Positions 42,901-52,540 are shown, counted from the first letter of the stretch. The stretch is 64,000 nucleotides of DNA from Amphiura filiformis (GCF_039555335.1 NC_092635.1:68670058-68734057); one strand, 5' to 3'. A program made the numbers and translations. The notes: generated by a model not told the origin, from the sequence alone.

Positions 42901-45545
42901 TCATAGATGCTGATATGACGTCTATCAGAGTGTTGCTGGAGAGAGATGCCTGGTATCTGCTAGAGAGTGCTGGTAAGAAAGTTTGGAATTATCAGGATAA
43001 TGATACTCCAAAAGCTTTCATCAGTATTACCTTCTTGTAAGCTTACTCAGAGTATCAACACAGTGATCATACAGCTTACGGAATAAAGCTGTCTAATCCC
43101 TCAATGAAGTCTTGATAAAAGGCAAATTTTGATTATGCTTACATGATTTCAGATGCAGATATACATCGATCAGCTTAATTAAAAGTTGTTTTTTTTGTGT
43201 CTTCTCAAATATCCAAGGGCCACTGAAGTATAAAATTCTATGAGCCTTTATCCGTCATCAATTTCAGATACAGTTAGATATCTCTAAACCTTATTTCCAT
43301 CTTGTAATAATGTGTACATCCATATCGGAAGGGTGGGCTTGTCGGCTGCTGCATGTGTCTCTTTTCATTTGTTGGCTTTGGGTGGGTGCCGGACTCGACC
43401 CGGGTCGCGGTCGCTTGGGGTCGTCCCCGGGTTGCCTGGTTTGGGAATGTTTTCTGTATTCCTTCATGTAGGCAATGTGGCTTGGGGATGATTTGGAGTG
43501 GCCTCCACGTGGCATGGGTCTGGTTTTTGTTCCTGGCTAGTAGGTGGGGGGAGGCACATGTGGTGGCTGGCGGGTGCATCCTTGTGATGTACACACAATG
43601 TGTTTAAATAGTGCAATAGTATATCTTTTTTATGTAATTGCCCCAATGGGTTGGAGGAGTCACACCTTTTGGTGACAGTGACTTGATGCTTCTGACTCTT
43701 CCTGGCTAGCCCATTGGGTCTATTTCACTTTTGTTTCCTTTTGTATGTATTGCGTAATTCTACTTTGCTTTTTGATGTATTTTAGCCGAATTTGTAAAAT
43801 AAAATAAAATAAATAAAAATTCAAGTCTTTAACCAATGTCTAAGGCACATCATGGTATGGAATTCCGAAGGGTCTTGCAAAATTCAAGGTTGGGATAAAA
43901 TGCTTCAGATCAATTAGCAGAATAATGGCAGAAGATTCATATTTGGTACAAATGGAATGATGGAATAAAAGTGGACATTTCTATTTTCAGGTTTTTCAGT
44001 CCAATCAGCTGCTAACACCACCACATGAATATATCAGGGTATTCCAGTTGAAACCTATACACCCCCTATGGAAGACATGACCTTTTATCTTTCATATAGA
44101 GAGTGTGATTGTAAAATGGGGTTACCTGAATGGATAACTCCATTTGAAATCTACACCCCCTTTGTGAGGGATTAAAGTCCTGTTTTCCACAGGGGGTGTA
44201 TGGATTTCAGTTGGAATAGCTTGTTCTCTTCATGAATCTGTAATGATGCCCAGAATGACAAATTTAAAACAATCCGCAATTGACAAAAATTTATTGTGAG
44301 TAAAAGGTGTCACAAATGGATTTTATAACTATGGAATTATTCTACGTGGAAAAACAACTTTCTTTTAAATATTTGAAATCAATATTTGACCCTAGTATTT
44401 GATTTTGTTTTTTGAATAGTTGAGTTGAAACGTAATGACTGGAAGTGTGGCCTATGCGACAAGGTGACGGGCAAACTGCATATGATACGCTGCTGCTCAT
44501 GTAATAACTGGTTCCACTGGTGAGTATATAACTTTTATGCCATTTTCTTAAATGTTTGTGATATTTTTGCCAGGATTATAAGAATTTAAACTTTAACTAG
44601 TATTGGATATACAGCAAGTATTACGGAGAGAGAAAGATGTACAATCATTATTTGGTTCAGTGACGTGACGTGACAAAAGTGCCCACAATTGCGATTGGGT
44701 TTTTGAGTGAGTGGATGAGTGAAAGATCTTAATCAGAGCTTTGATATGACAAAAGTTCAGTCTTATGACTTTAGCACAAACCACTTTCAAACCTACTGAT
44801 CACTGAAGTCCTGAAACTGCCCCTTCCCTGTGATAGCGAAATATTTAGTGACCACTGGTAGATCTAGTACACCACAGAGAGGGTAGGTCATAGTTTTAAC
44901 CTTTGGTTTTTAAGGTAACAGCTTTATTGAGAACTCATCAGGGCTCAGATGCAGCGTTAGATGAGTGAATGAGGTGTGGGGGTGTGTGTGTGTGGTGTTT
45001 ATATGTGATTGGATGGGTGGGTGAATGGAGTTTTCAGCCACCTGTCCCCCCGTCATTTTGGATGGGCAGGTTGCTCCTGGGACTAATTAATGCCTTTGAC
45101 AGATGCTAAATTCTAAAAATAATGCTCAAATAAGTTCTGTGAACTCAAAACAAGACAATAGTAATAAATCAAGGCTATAGCAATAGCCATTTGGACGGAC
45201 TGAACCCCCAGAAGGTTCAGAGGTTTGATTTATGTTTTCAGGGTCAACTTTCGGACAGGGAGTTTTGGTGAAAATGGCAGGTACTTGTCAAATCTTAGCC
45301 AAGACCCTGATGGATGGGTGAGTGGATTGGTTGGTGTAGGAGAAACAAGTAGCTGTGCTCTGGATAAGAGAGCAAAAACATCAAAGGGGTCAAGAGACTG
45401 ATTTTAAAACTTGCTCCATTAACTTCTAATGTTTCTTTTACACAGGGTGTGTGTAGAGATAGAGGAACAGCCAACTGAGGAGTGGTTCTGCCCAGGATGC
45501 ATTCTAAGGAAGAGGTTGGTATTTAATGAAACGCAGTCAAGTTAA
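32609..45545 (+). CDS. C2H2 + PHD zinc-finger protein, nine coding exons
   Basis: Coding exons: 32,609-33,930; 35,214-35,404; 36,007-36,232; 37,241-37,404; 39,389-39,999; 41,013-41,145; 42,790-42,972; 44,420-44,519; 45,446-45,545. All junctions are GT-AG and phase-consistent, giving 1,009 residues. Residues 1-430 are low-complexity (P, Q, E and V rich). Two C2H2 fingers follow (C433/C436/H449/H454 and C466/C471/H484/H489). Next is a basic conserved-looking block (about 505-660: RYYCSRSG, CITHHGHPI, IPAKDKREIASKI, DHILQEY) of the kind seen near DNA-binding domains of MULE/FAR1-like or ALS2CR8-like proteins (inference). An acidic linker and a C-terminal C4HC3 PHD finger (C953, C956, C968, C971, H976, C979, C992, C995) complete it. 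It is probably a nuclear DNA- or chromatin-binding protein. I do not recognise an orthologue, so no symbol is given. Confidence 0.88.
32874..33300 (+). repeat. Coding 27-bp minisatellite (VQEAPSEAQ repeats)
   Basis: About fourteen imperfect units encode variants of QVQEAPSEA (27 nt), with longer P-rich variants at the edges. The unit length keeps frame, so copy number can vary without breaking the protein. The region is probably disordered. Confidence 0.9.
33953..34203. mobile_element. MITE with GGGTCCATTTCACT termini
   Basis: GGGTCCATTTCACT at the left and AGTGAAATGGACCC at the right are perfect inverted ends. Inside, repeats of TTACGAA/TTCGTAA form further hairpins. It lies 22 bp after the first coding exon's donor. 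The target duplication is not clear. Confidence 0.8.
34553..34716. mobile_element. MITE with CAGGGACATGCGATTTGCGC termini
   Basis: CAGGGACATGCGATTTGCGC near 34,561 is mirrored by GCGCAAATCGCCTGTCCCTG near 34,692 (one mismatch). TTTCCGCGCAA motifs recur inside. It lies in the intron between coding exons 1 and 2. Confidence 0.72.
35214..35404 (+). CDS. C2H2/PHD gene exon 2 (zinc fingers)
   Basis: Acceptor TTTGCAG, donor GTGAGT. Completes finger 1 (NGLYKHRLAKH) and encodes finger 2 (CQNPGCGFDC...REHITEAH). Both have the spacing C-x2/4-C-x12-H-x4-H. Phase in 2, out 1. Confidence 0.9.
36007..36232 (+). CDS. C2H2/PHD gene exon 3
   Basis: Acceptor TCTTTCAG, donor GTAAGT. Encodes FILWKEKIEKENCANFVKTR, then NKHRYYCSRSG and SKSTGKRRKVTTK, which is cysteine-containing and strongly basic. 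Could be a FAR1/FLYWCH-like zinc-binding module, which is not proven. Confidence 0.88.
36684..36957. mobile_element. TA-flanked MITE (TAGACGAATC termini)
   Basis: TAGACGAATCTGATGAGCCA faces TGGCTTGTCGGATTCGTCTA. TA duplicates lie at 36,682-36,683 and 36,958-36,959. An inner pair, CATAGTTGGGGCCATCC / GGATGGCCCCAACTATG, strengthens the hairpin. It lies in the intron between exons 3 and 4. Confidence 0.82.
37051..37126 (-). tRNA. tRNA-Met(CAT)-like sequence, probable SINE head or pseudogene
   Basis: The minus strand reads GGCACGG (acceptor), TGGCGCAGC (A-box-like), the anticodon loop CTCATAA with CAT, GGTTCGAGTCC (perfect B box) and CCGTATC. The acceptor stem pairs at six of seven positions, the T stem at four of five, and the anticodon stem at four of five counting a G-U. 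Internal mismatches and its position in an intron favour a tRNA-derived SINE or pseudogene over a functional gene. Confidence 0.55.
37241..37404 (+). CDS. C2H2/PHD gene exon 4
   Basis: Acceptor TCTGGCAG, donor GTAAGT. Encodes EIQAEACITHHGHPIQLEYL then KIPAKDKREIASKIVKGKKW. The C-x3-HHGH pattern plus the helical block recalls domains associated with Mutator-like transposases in animals. This is inference from memory of the pattern. Confidence 0.88.
37424..37845. repeat. Pyrimidine-rich minisatellite (CTCCTGCTCTTCCC)n
   Basis: About 420 bp of imperfect CTCCTGCTCTTCCC units on the plus strand, starting 20 bp after the exon 4 donor. The long ORFs on both strands (S/P/L-rich and E/R/G-rich) are artefacts of the repeat. 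Confidence 0.9.
38183..38275. repeat. 92-bp near-perfect palindrome
   Basis: CAGTAGCTGCTAGGTATTAA and AATATGTACAATATGATA are mirrored around position 38,230 (TATCATATTGTACATATT, TAACACCTAGCAGCTATTG). There is almost no loop, so it can form a cruciform. Confidence 0.85.
38640..39045 (+). mobile_element. Possible 3' tail of a non-LTR retrotransposon
   Basis: GC-richer stretch (GGGCCCCCATCCAGTGGGCC, GTTCGGGGTTGCCC) followed by GTGCAATAAAGATATTAAAC, resembling a LINE 3' end with its AATAAA signal. There is no ORF. Identification is tentative. Confidence 0.4.
39129..39306. mobile_element. Palindromic MITE, 'CCATACACCCCC' family
   Basis: ATTCCAGTTGAAATCCATAC and its mirror near 39,288-39,306. The inner CTCACACAGAGGGG and CACTCCCTGTGTGC blocks are also mirrored. 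It ends 82 bp before the exon 5 acceptor. Confidence 0.82.
39389..39999 (+). CDS. C2H2/PHD gene exon 5
   Basis: Acceptor CGTTGCAG, donor GTGAGT at 40,000. Begins SSILTKKDLMNIQRIVKKHL and becomes acidic and low-complexity. Without splicing the frame ends at TAG 40,018-40,020. A transcript that retained this intron would lack the PHD finger. Confidence 0.85.
41013..41145 (+). CDS. C2H2/PHD gene exon 6
   Basis: Acceptor TTCTTTATAG, donor GTAAGT at 41,146. Encodes MPVITYRLVPAAAENATCPL, then SLATTSQYRTLGIRLTKEML. Its last 63 nt plus donor are the first unit of the 138-bp array that follows. Confidence 0.88.
41080..42110 (+). repeat. 138-bp tandem array duplicating the end of exon 6 with its splice donor
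   Basis: Eight units. The first contains the real exon 6 end. In each, ATTCCTTGGC...GAGATGTTAT is followed by GTAAGTATGGGATG at 41,146, 41,283, 41,421, 41,559, 41,697, 41,835, 41,953 and 42,091 (the last reads GTAAAT). Between donors lie CCCTAACC motifs that suit a branch point, and GCCCATTAG just before ATTCC. Units 2-6 therefore define potential 63-nt exons at 41,220-41,282, 41,358-41,420, 41,496-41,558, 41,634-41,696 and 41,772-41,834, all open in the host frame. Unit 7 has a 7-nt deletion and unit 8 lacks the AG. Confidence 0.92.
42153..42273. mobile_element. hAT-type MITE, 121 bp
   Basis: The termini CAGGGGCGTAGCAAGC and GCTCTAGCTAAGCCCCTG are flanked by 8-bp repeats CCCATGAG (42,145-42,152) and TCCATGAG (42,274-42,281), one mismatch. 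CAGGGG ends with an 8-bp duplication are typical of hAT elements. Confidence 0.78.
42790..42972 (+). CDS. C2H2/PHD gene exon 7
   Basis: Acceptor ATCCAACAG, donor GTAAGA. Encodes TLSLICEKHQMDRLLSGGNL through LLERDAWYLLESA, a predicted helical region without a recognised domain. Confidence 0.87.
43300..43830 (+). mobile_element. Possible non-LTR retroelement 3' end with AAATAAA-rich tail
   Basis: A GC-richer body (GGACTCGACCCGGGTCGC) followed by AT-rich DNA ending in AAAATAAAATAAAATAAATA near 43,797-43,820. The tail suggests retroposition, but no reverse transcriptase is seen. The small ORFs over it have no recognised homology. Confidence 0.35.
44041..44217. mobile_element. Palindromic MITE, 'CCATACACCCCC' family
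   Basis: ATTCCAGTTGAAACCTATAC and its mirror ATGGATTTCAGTTGGAAT. It lies in the intron before the PHD exon 8. Confidence 0.82.
44420..44519 (+). CDS. C2H2/PHD gene exon 8 (PHD first half)
   Basis: Acceptor TTGAATAG, donor GTGAGT. Encodes WKCGLCDKVTGKLHMIRCCS then CNNWFH: five of the eight PHD zinc ligands. Confidence 0.9.
45446..45545 (+). CDS. C2H2/PHD gene exon 9 (PHD second half, probable stop)
   Basis: Acceptor TTTTACACAG. Encodes VCVEIEEQPTEEWFCPGCIL, then RKRLVFNETQSS and TAA (45,543-45,545). The zinc ligands finish at CPGC. AGAG|GTTGGT at 45,515 could be a weak donor leading to a different C-terminus. No polyadenylation signal could be assigned with confidence. Confidence 0.8.
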
Positions 45546-46609
45546 AGGTAAAAGTCATGTGGGAGCTATGCTCACAGGCTGGGGTGCCCATCTATATTTG
45601 TCGTTTGGGTATAAACCATGTACAATGCTTAACCAATTGTACCAATCAATGATGTTGACCACATCAGGAGAGTGTAACCAGCAGCGGTGGTCAATGATGT
45701 TGACCACCGCTCACATCAGGAGAGTGTAACACCTAAGGCTAAGCAAGTTTACACGATCTCTTGCTACAATTTATAGCTTTTATAATTGCACCAATTGTCA
45801 TTATATTTTCTTAAAAATTTAGAGGGTTTTGAAGTGGGGTATCAAGCTGCAGCTAACCAAATTCTCTCTACATTCATAGCAATATTAGTGTTTTCATAGG
45901 TGTAGATCATGGGGGCATAAATCCTCCCAATATTTTCATTGGTAAGGGGGGATTGCCCATGCAATCATTCCGCTCCTCTAATGTTGACACATGTATGTGG
46001 GTTTCTGATCAAATTAACCTCATATTTGGCCTAAAAAGTACCAATTTTTGCGCTCTTTGTGCAAACTTGTTCAACTTTCACCATTTTAGCTTCAATATGC
46101 CAAAAATTTTTGGGCAAACCCAAAGGTGCTGGATTCACTATATAATACTTCAAGAATTTTTTTTTTCCAACCCCATCCCCCTAACTGGAAAAGCCAAATA
46201 CTATACCCATTATAGTGTGTCTCGTCTTCAGGTGAGAGTAACACCATGTTGGATTTCGTATTGCCAGATTCGAATCAGTGCGTTTATGCAGTTTCATTGC
46301 CAGCGTATGGACAAATTGCCCTTCTATGTGTGTGTATACGGTCCACGCCCCGCAAGATTAAATTAGCATGTGCGATTCAAATCTGTCACTGCAAAATCAA
46401 ACATGGAGTTACTCTCAACTTGAGACAAGACGTACTATAGCGGAAATAGCCTGCTCTAAACCTGTGATAATGACTTCACATTTTCCAGCTTCTCATCATA
46501 TCCATTACATTTTTTTCAGAATGCAAGCTATTCAGACCAGACAATCAACTAAGCAAATAGCTGCACATCAACAGGTTGGCAATGAATGAAATCTAAACCA
46601 GCAGAAATC
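45546..46609. other. Downstream of the C2H2/PHD gene, presumed 3' UTR/intergenic
   Basis: Contains a local duplication with a small dyad (AATGATGTTGACCAC twice, CATCAGGAGAGTGTAAC twice; 45,645-45,730). The ORF at 45,953-46,366 shows no family resemblance. Confidence 0.35.
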
Positions 46610-46865
46610 AAGGGGTTAGCGCAAGAAGGGCTATCTCTAATAGCTGCCATATAAACATTTTGCAATATCTTTATTCTATATTGTACACATCGTCGTTGGG
46701 CAGGAAAACCTTCTATGTGTCATTGGCCCCTGAACATGTTTAGAGCAAAACCTACATAACCTGTTGGCAGTTTTGTTTTGAACATGTTCAGGGGCCACAA
46801 GCACGACAGAAAAATATGGCATCTGGCAGCTATTGCAGATAGGGCTTCCTGCACTAACCCCTCTG
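46610..46865. mobile_element. MITE with GGGGTTAGCGCAAGAAGGGC termini
   Basis: AGGGGTTAGCGCAAGAAGGG and GCTATCTCTAATAGCTGCCA at the left are mirrored by GGCAGCTATTGCAGATAGGG and CTTCCTGCACTAACCCCT at the right. Related ends occur at 52,541, and in fragments near 34,532 and 61,289. Confidence 0.7.
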
Positions 46866-48084
46866 ATATTATGTGGACTTGAAATATATCTGGACACTGT
46901 GTTATGCTGGAACCTTTGAGGTACAATGAAAAAGGTTGTGAATGTCATTCCAAATGAAATTTGTTATTGTATACGACTTATTCAGTGATCAATCGATACA
47001 TGTATGCCTAGATACATGCTCAGTCATCTTGGGAATGTGTGTTTGTATAGAAATACCAACATTTTTAACATGCATCAAAAAATCCCACACACCTGTTCAT
47101 CAACCGAGTGGATGATGTCAGACCTTTGGTAATAATCCACCTGCCAGAAGTCATCATCCATGGAGTTGAACGCTGACCGACTGAAGTTGGAATTGAGGTG
47201 TCCTCACTTTGTCTACCAGGACCATTTGCACCACAGAGTTCTTGAAGAAATCTTGGTTGCACTAATGGAAGTGTCATCAATTAAAACACAAGTTTCTGTT
47301 CCATTTAATTTAACTGTTGTTGTCTACTTTACCCTTGTATTCTGGTGGAGCATAAAGGCTATAGTCCAACATATTTGCGAGCGATTTTTTTGCAGCAAAC
47401 AATAGCCACTGTGATAGATGCACCGACAAATTTCCTGCTGACATCTGTCGCAGTACTATTGTTTTCTGCAGAAAATCACTCGCAAATGTGATGGATTAGA
47501 GCTCTGCCTTAACGATTATACAAAAATCACCGCAAGACGTCAGACTAAAGACTGGTCTTATCACACTGGGCAATGCTATAATTTAAGCATACAACAGTGG
47601 GTGTATGGATATCAATTGGAATAGTCTCGGTTACCTGTACAAGAACTTAGGGGACTGATCCTGGCTGTGATGGTTCATTGTGGCATGTATAGGGTGTTCA
47701 CTTCCCTGAATGTTGCTAAATGGTTAATATGGTGTGTGTTGGGCCACAGTGATCAGCACAACTATTTTAAGTGGGATGAGACTTGTGGGTTTATCCCTAT
47801 GCGTAGAGCACTACAAATCACTTTGCCTTTTCTTTTTAATGTGTCCAAATTCAGTGACAGGGTTATTCATGTGATATTCATTGTAAATAAATGTTTGGTT
47901 GTGATGAGATTACAGAGATTAGCAAGTGTTCAGACTCTAAATAGCCAAGTACTTCACACTATGATAAAGCTACCATATTGGATTGTCAGTGTGGATACCA
48001 AAATAGAGTAGTTGCATTTATTGGCGCAAGTCTGTATATGAACAAGAAGTTTTGAGTATTACAAAGGTTTGGCATGCATTTAGG
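46866..48084. other. Non-coding, nothing firm
   Basis: Two ORFs (47,160-47,405 and 47,667-48,011) have no recognisable domain. GCGAGCGATTTTTTTGCAG / CTGCAGAAAATCACTCGC at 47,379-47,486 form an inverted pair that suggests another small MITE. Confidence 0.3.
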
Positions 48085-48254
48085 CTATCCCAGTTGAAAT
48101 CCATACACTCCTTATGGAAGACATGACCTTAATCTCCCAAACAGGAAGTCGGAATTTCAAATGGGATTACCGGAATGGGAGACTCCATTTGAAATCTATA
48201 CCCACTGTGTTGGATATTTAAGGTTATGTCTTCCATATTTCCACTGAAATAGCC
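48085..48254. mobile_element. Palindromic MITE, 'CCATACACCCCC' family, right arm degraded
   Basis: Left arm CAGTTGAAATCCATACACTC. The right arm lacks the GGGGGTGTATGGATTTC part and continues as CCACTGAAATAGCCC. Confidence 0.72.
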
Positions 48255-48729
48255 CATTGATCAGCACATGCATTACATTCATGGCGAAATAATCCAGAGT
48301 ACACTATTTTGGCCTCCAAGAGCATGATGCAAAAATGATGGAGTCTAGATTCGATAAAAATCTCTTTAGGACCTATTATTGATGCAAGAAGAGACATACG
48401 GGATCTTGACATGAATTGTAACTGTAAATATCAACACAGATTAGCCATTTGTTTTTGTACATGTAATAAATTGTAAATAATGTTCAATAATTTTCTTTTT
48501 TCTTCAAGGGAGGGAGATACCGATACTGCAAAAGTCATCAATTCATGTGTTTTTATTAGTATGATGATGATGTAAATTTATTTTGAATTCATAATATTTT
48601 CATATTTCCCAATTAAAAAAAAAATGTACATTTTCCCAACCATTATATGTACATGTAGAATATTAGATATAATGGAATATTCAGCTGTTTGAGTAGGTAT
48701 TTATTTCAGAAATATACTTGCCTTCTAAG

Positions 48730-48969
48730 CAGGGGTAGCGCTAGAACTAAACACTCCAGGGACCCCCGAACTTGCAGAAAATTAAAAAGTAGAGTTTGGC
48801 GAGTCTGAGTTGCACAAATGCAGCATAAATAGTATGTCTGCAATAGCGCTAGATTGAAAAACTGGGGGTCTGCAGGGAACCCTGAAGTTGCAGAAAATTT
48901 AAAAACAGGGGTTCCGAACTCAATTTTGGTGGGTCCGGGACCCCAAAAAGCAACCTAGCGCTACCCCTG
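48730..48969. mobile_element. hAT-type MITE, 240 bp
   Basis: The termini CAGGGGTAGCGCTAG and CTAGCGCTACCCCTG are perfect. They are flanked by the perfect 8-bp duplication CTTCTAAG (48,722-48,729 and 48,970-48,977). Confidence 0.93.
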
Positions 48970-49039
48970 CTTCTAAGGATGGTGTTAGGGCGATGGATCA
49001 AAAATCTTGATGGAGGCAAAGTGGAGATGGGATTGTTAA

Positions 49040-49412
49040 GGGTATACAATGTACTGTTGGTCAAAGCAGCAAAAAAAAGTAGTTCACAGCATCTTGCGAA
49101 TGGTAGTGAGCTTTAGCAAAAATTGCATTGCTCAATTCATAGCGAGCATGTAGAAGAATTCAAATATCACTGATATACTTTTGTAGGTCCTGTGGTTCTT
49201 GAGTTATGTTGTAAAAGAGGGCTGAAACAACAACACTTTTGTAAAACGTACATAACTCATTAACAACAATAAATTAAGCAAGTTTTCAAAGTATATGATT
49301 TGTAGAATGAACTTTTGCAAAACACCAAAGTGTTATTTTTCAATAATATATTGATTCAGATAATGAACATTTATTTTTTTGGCTGCTTTGACCAACAATA
49401 CCTCGTATACCC
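49040..49412. mobile_element. TTAA-flanked MITE (GGGTATAC termini)
   Basis: GGGTATACAATGTACTGTTG with GTCAAAGCAGC at the left faces GCTGCTTTGAC and CAACAATACCTCGTATACCC at the right. TTAA lies at 49,036-49,039 and 49,413-49,416, a piggyBac-like target. Confidence 0.85.
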
Positions 49413-49840
49413 TTAATCAGACCATCTTGATTTAAATACTTAATAACCCATATATTTGGTCAATGTAGGCGGGGAAAGTCCCACTTCTGTTTCTGTAGTG
49501 TGATACAGTACAGCAGATGTATTGTTTTAAAGGAAGATCTTTTATTTATTATTTAGCAAAAGTATTTAATAAAGATGCTTCAACATGGTATGTTGGGACT
49601 TCAAAGTACATCAGAATAACATTAAACGGGTCAAACGTTTAAAGATAAAAATTTGCTATTCCATTTTGTAGCAATTTAGGATTAGAAGTAAGAGCAATTT
49701 TTTGTTCTATACGAAAATGTTTACTCTGCAATTATTCAATGATTTGCATTTGTTTAAATAAATTGACATGAATTCAACAAAAGTATGGTGTGTTAATTGT
49801 TGGTTTGTAGTAATATTATAAGAGCATGGCCTAGTGTGCC

Positions 49841-50017
49841 ATTCCAATTAAAATCCATACACCCACTAAGATAGACATGACCTTAATCTTCCACACAGGG
49901 AGTGTGAATTTCAAATGGGGTTGCCTGAATGGGCGATTCCATTTGAAATCTACACCCACTGTATGGGAGATTTAGGTCATGTCTTCTATAGGGGGTGTAT
50001 GGATTTCAACTGGAATA
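49841..50017. mobile_element. Palindromic MITE, 'CCATACACCCCC' family
   Basis: ATTCCAATTAAAATCCATAC against GTATGGATTTCAACTGGAAT. The middle CACACAGGGAGTGTGAATTT is mirrored in part. This is one of the best preserved copies. Confidence 0.83.
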
Positions 50018-50508
50018 GCCCATGGATAGGGTCTTTGGTTTTGGTGTGTTTGTGGTCTAGGGTTCAATTCCCGACAGTGGCAATTACAGGGTGTCCCAGA
50101 ATGATTTATACCATGTTTGAACAAAATATCAAAAATATAGTCAACAGTGTATCTAATTTTAATAAGTGCAATACAATGCCACACATGTCTCCTACTTATT
50201 CTGTGATTTTCATGGAAATAGCTTGATTCGTTTTGGCGTGACATTGCTATTACTGAAAATGGACGAAAACTACATGTTCGTAGTTTACAGTGCAAAGGTA
50301 TCATAACACATGAATCCTTTATCACCATCATTCAGCCACACTGTGCAATATATTGGAGAAATCCTACATTCTTTGATAGGAAATACACCAAATTTGGCAC
50401 AGATGTAGGTAGAGCTTACAATGCTAAATAATTCTTGATAATGGGATTAAGTGAAACATTTCAATATGACATCAGATATAATACTTTTACGATAAGGATA
50501 ATGAACTG
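50018..50508. other. Non-coding, nothing recognised
   Basis: AT-rich. The antisense ORF over 49,972-50,331 overlaps the MITE and is incidental. Confidence 0.3.
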
Positions 50509-50512
50509 AGTG

Positions 50513-50640
50513 CAATGCATTCGGCAAGATAATCGCACGCGCCGTGGAGTTATTGCATTTACCTCGAGAGCCGATAGGCTCAAGAGCTAAATGCAATAAC
50601 TCCATGGCAAGTGCAATTATCTTGACGAATGCATTTGCAC
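50513..50640. repeat. Hairpin element
   Basis: TGCAATGCATTCGGCAAGAT, GGAGTTATTGCATTTA and the complements TAAATGCAATAACTCC and ATCTTGACGAATGCATTTGC surround a short GAGAGCCGATAGGCTC core. Confidence 0.78.
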
Positions 50641-51076
50641 GAGTACATTATCCGTCATACACTTTGAGTGTAGGCCTATTAAAACAATAGGCAATATTAA
50701 TTGCTGCATTCATTATATTAGTTTTAATATTAGGAAAATATCTTACATTTTAAAAACACCGTCAGGACATTGACCAGCTACGTAGCATTTAACTGGTAAA
50801 GAAAATCAATCCCTGTATAAGTTAGCTATCAATGGTATCGATTGTGCCATACGTCATACTTTAGTAACTTATTCACGCATGGTTTGTAACCAATTGACTT
50901 TATGTTGTGATCATTTCGAGCAATGAACCCGTTCACCTGGAAACGATCGATTTAGATGTCCGACTAGTACTACGGTGAATATCAACTGGACTTTATAGCT
51001 CTATAATTTGAACTTTAAAATCTACTTATATTAAAACACACGACATTGGGATTTAACAATTTGTTCAGTATTATCA

Positions 51077-51112
51077 TAGGCCTTCAAACACATGTGTTTG
51101 GAGGCCTATGGT
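51077..51112. repeat. Perfect 36-bp palindrome (one mismatch)
   Basis: CATAGGCCTTCAAACACA directly followed by TGTGTTTGGAGGCCTATG. Confidence 0.85.
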
Positions 51113-51365
51113 ATTATAAAGCATGATCATGATATTATGCGCTAGTGTGTGTTTCGGGCCCGGCTATGTTATTTTAGATATAGGCCTACATGTATTTCAT
51201 TTGTAAAATGCTGAATATTTTGCAATGGTGTCATCTTGTATAATTATGATCCACCTGTTTTTGGCCCTTTTTAATTAATAGAAGCTCGATTATTCTCATT
51301 TGATGTTTGATTTATTTTACATTAATCATAATTTATGACAATGATGTACCTGCACGAGCGATTGC

Positions 51366-51480
51366 CGAATAGGGTGCAACTCTACTAGTCTTATTACAAG
51401 ACTGCCCTACCCCAAACCCTAACCCTAAACTCCGTAAACGAGGACTGGACTCAAGTCTAGCGAGTTGCACCCTATTCGTA
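51366..51480. repeat. Inverted repeat with CGAATAGGGTGCAACTC ends
   Basis: CGAATAGGGTGCAACTC and GAGTTGCACCCTATTCG flank a core with a second pair around ACTAGTC / GACTGGACTC. Probably a MITE of about 115 bp. A further partial end, AATTGTACCCTATTC, follows. Confidence 0.7.
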
Positions 51481-52230
51481 ATTGTACCCTATTCTAGAAC
51501 ACCGTTTGTAACTATACCATTTTAACACCACAGAATGTATATTCGTACTTTTTTTATGGTATATATATCGAACAGACAATTATATAGTTATGTGACCTTT
51601 GTCTCGAAAGCGTCACCTAACTCTACTATATATGGTTATGTGAAAGTAGTATTTCTAGTATTTGGCGTGCACGTATTATCTAGAATCTATTGTTTAGCGT
51701 GCAGGTTTTAGATAATGCATTGTTTAGCGTGCAGGTTTATATAATTTGGGCTGTGAAGGGTAGTTCGCGAAAATAATGCACGGGAGAAGAATACATAACG
51801 ATGAATAGAAACGGGCACTAGAAGTGTATATTTACATAAGAAACAGGGACCATAAAGCAATTTCTCTGCTTGTGCTGCATTCGTATACATAACATACTGT
51901 CAGAAAAATACCTTAATGATACTTCTGTATTGGATTCATCAGAATACAAAGACAGTGCAGTCAATGCTATCTCTGCCCTTCAAAATAATGACAAATATAG
52001 TAAGAATATTATGCATGATTTCACTGTTTTTCTTTATTACAAACACATGTATGAACAGTAATCCAAAAAACACAAGTTCCAAGGATCTACAGTGTCTATT
52101 AGAAAAAACCACTGGCACTTTTCCAACATGTGCACCTGTTAATTGCAGAAAAAGAGCTGGGAATGAGGTGCCAATGTTTCATAACATGACTCAATCAGAA
52201 GAATCCGCCTCTGCTTTTAAACAGTACATG
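51481..52230. other. Non-coding, small duplications only
   Basis: TGTTTAGCGTGCAGGTTT occurs twice (51,691 and 51,721). Two overlapping ORFs in 51,870-52,242 lack recognisable features. Confidence 0.3.
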
Positions 52231-52407
52231 TGTTCCAGTTAAAATTCACACAACCGTATGGAAGACATGACTTGAATCTGCCACACATGGGGTGTGGATT
52301 TCAAATGAAGTTACCCATTCAGGTAACCATATTTGAAATTTGCACTCCCTGTGTGGAAGATTAAGGTCATGTCTTCCATTGGAGGAGTGTTGATTTCTAA
52401 TATAATA
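52231..52407. mobile_element. Palindromic MITE, 'CCATACACCCCC' family, degraded
   Basis: CGTATGGAAGACATGACTTG and AGGTCATGTCTTCCATTGG are the best preserved mirrored blocks. The outer ends have diverged. Confidence 0.72.
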
Positions 52408-52540
52408 GCTTATTCCATGCATTCCCAAAGTGCTAAGCTTTTCTGACAAACTGGAGCAAAAAGGGAAATGTTCCAAACACCAAAGACTGTGGGAAATTAG
52501 TCAAGCTGTTTTTAAAGTTTGACTCGACTACTCAGTGCTA

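Noticed and set aside
45526-45729. 67-codon ORF overlapping exon 9
   Set aside because: It is in a different frame from the PHD exon and covers a short duplicated, non-conserved sequence.
47160-48011. Two ORFs (81 and 114 codons) as extra exons
   Set aside because: No domain, no in-phase junction with the PHD gene and no flanking splice signals of quality.
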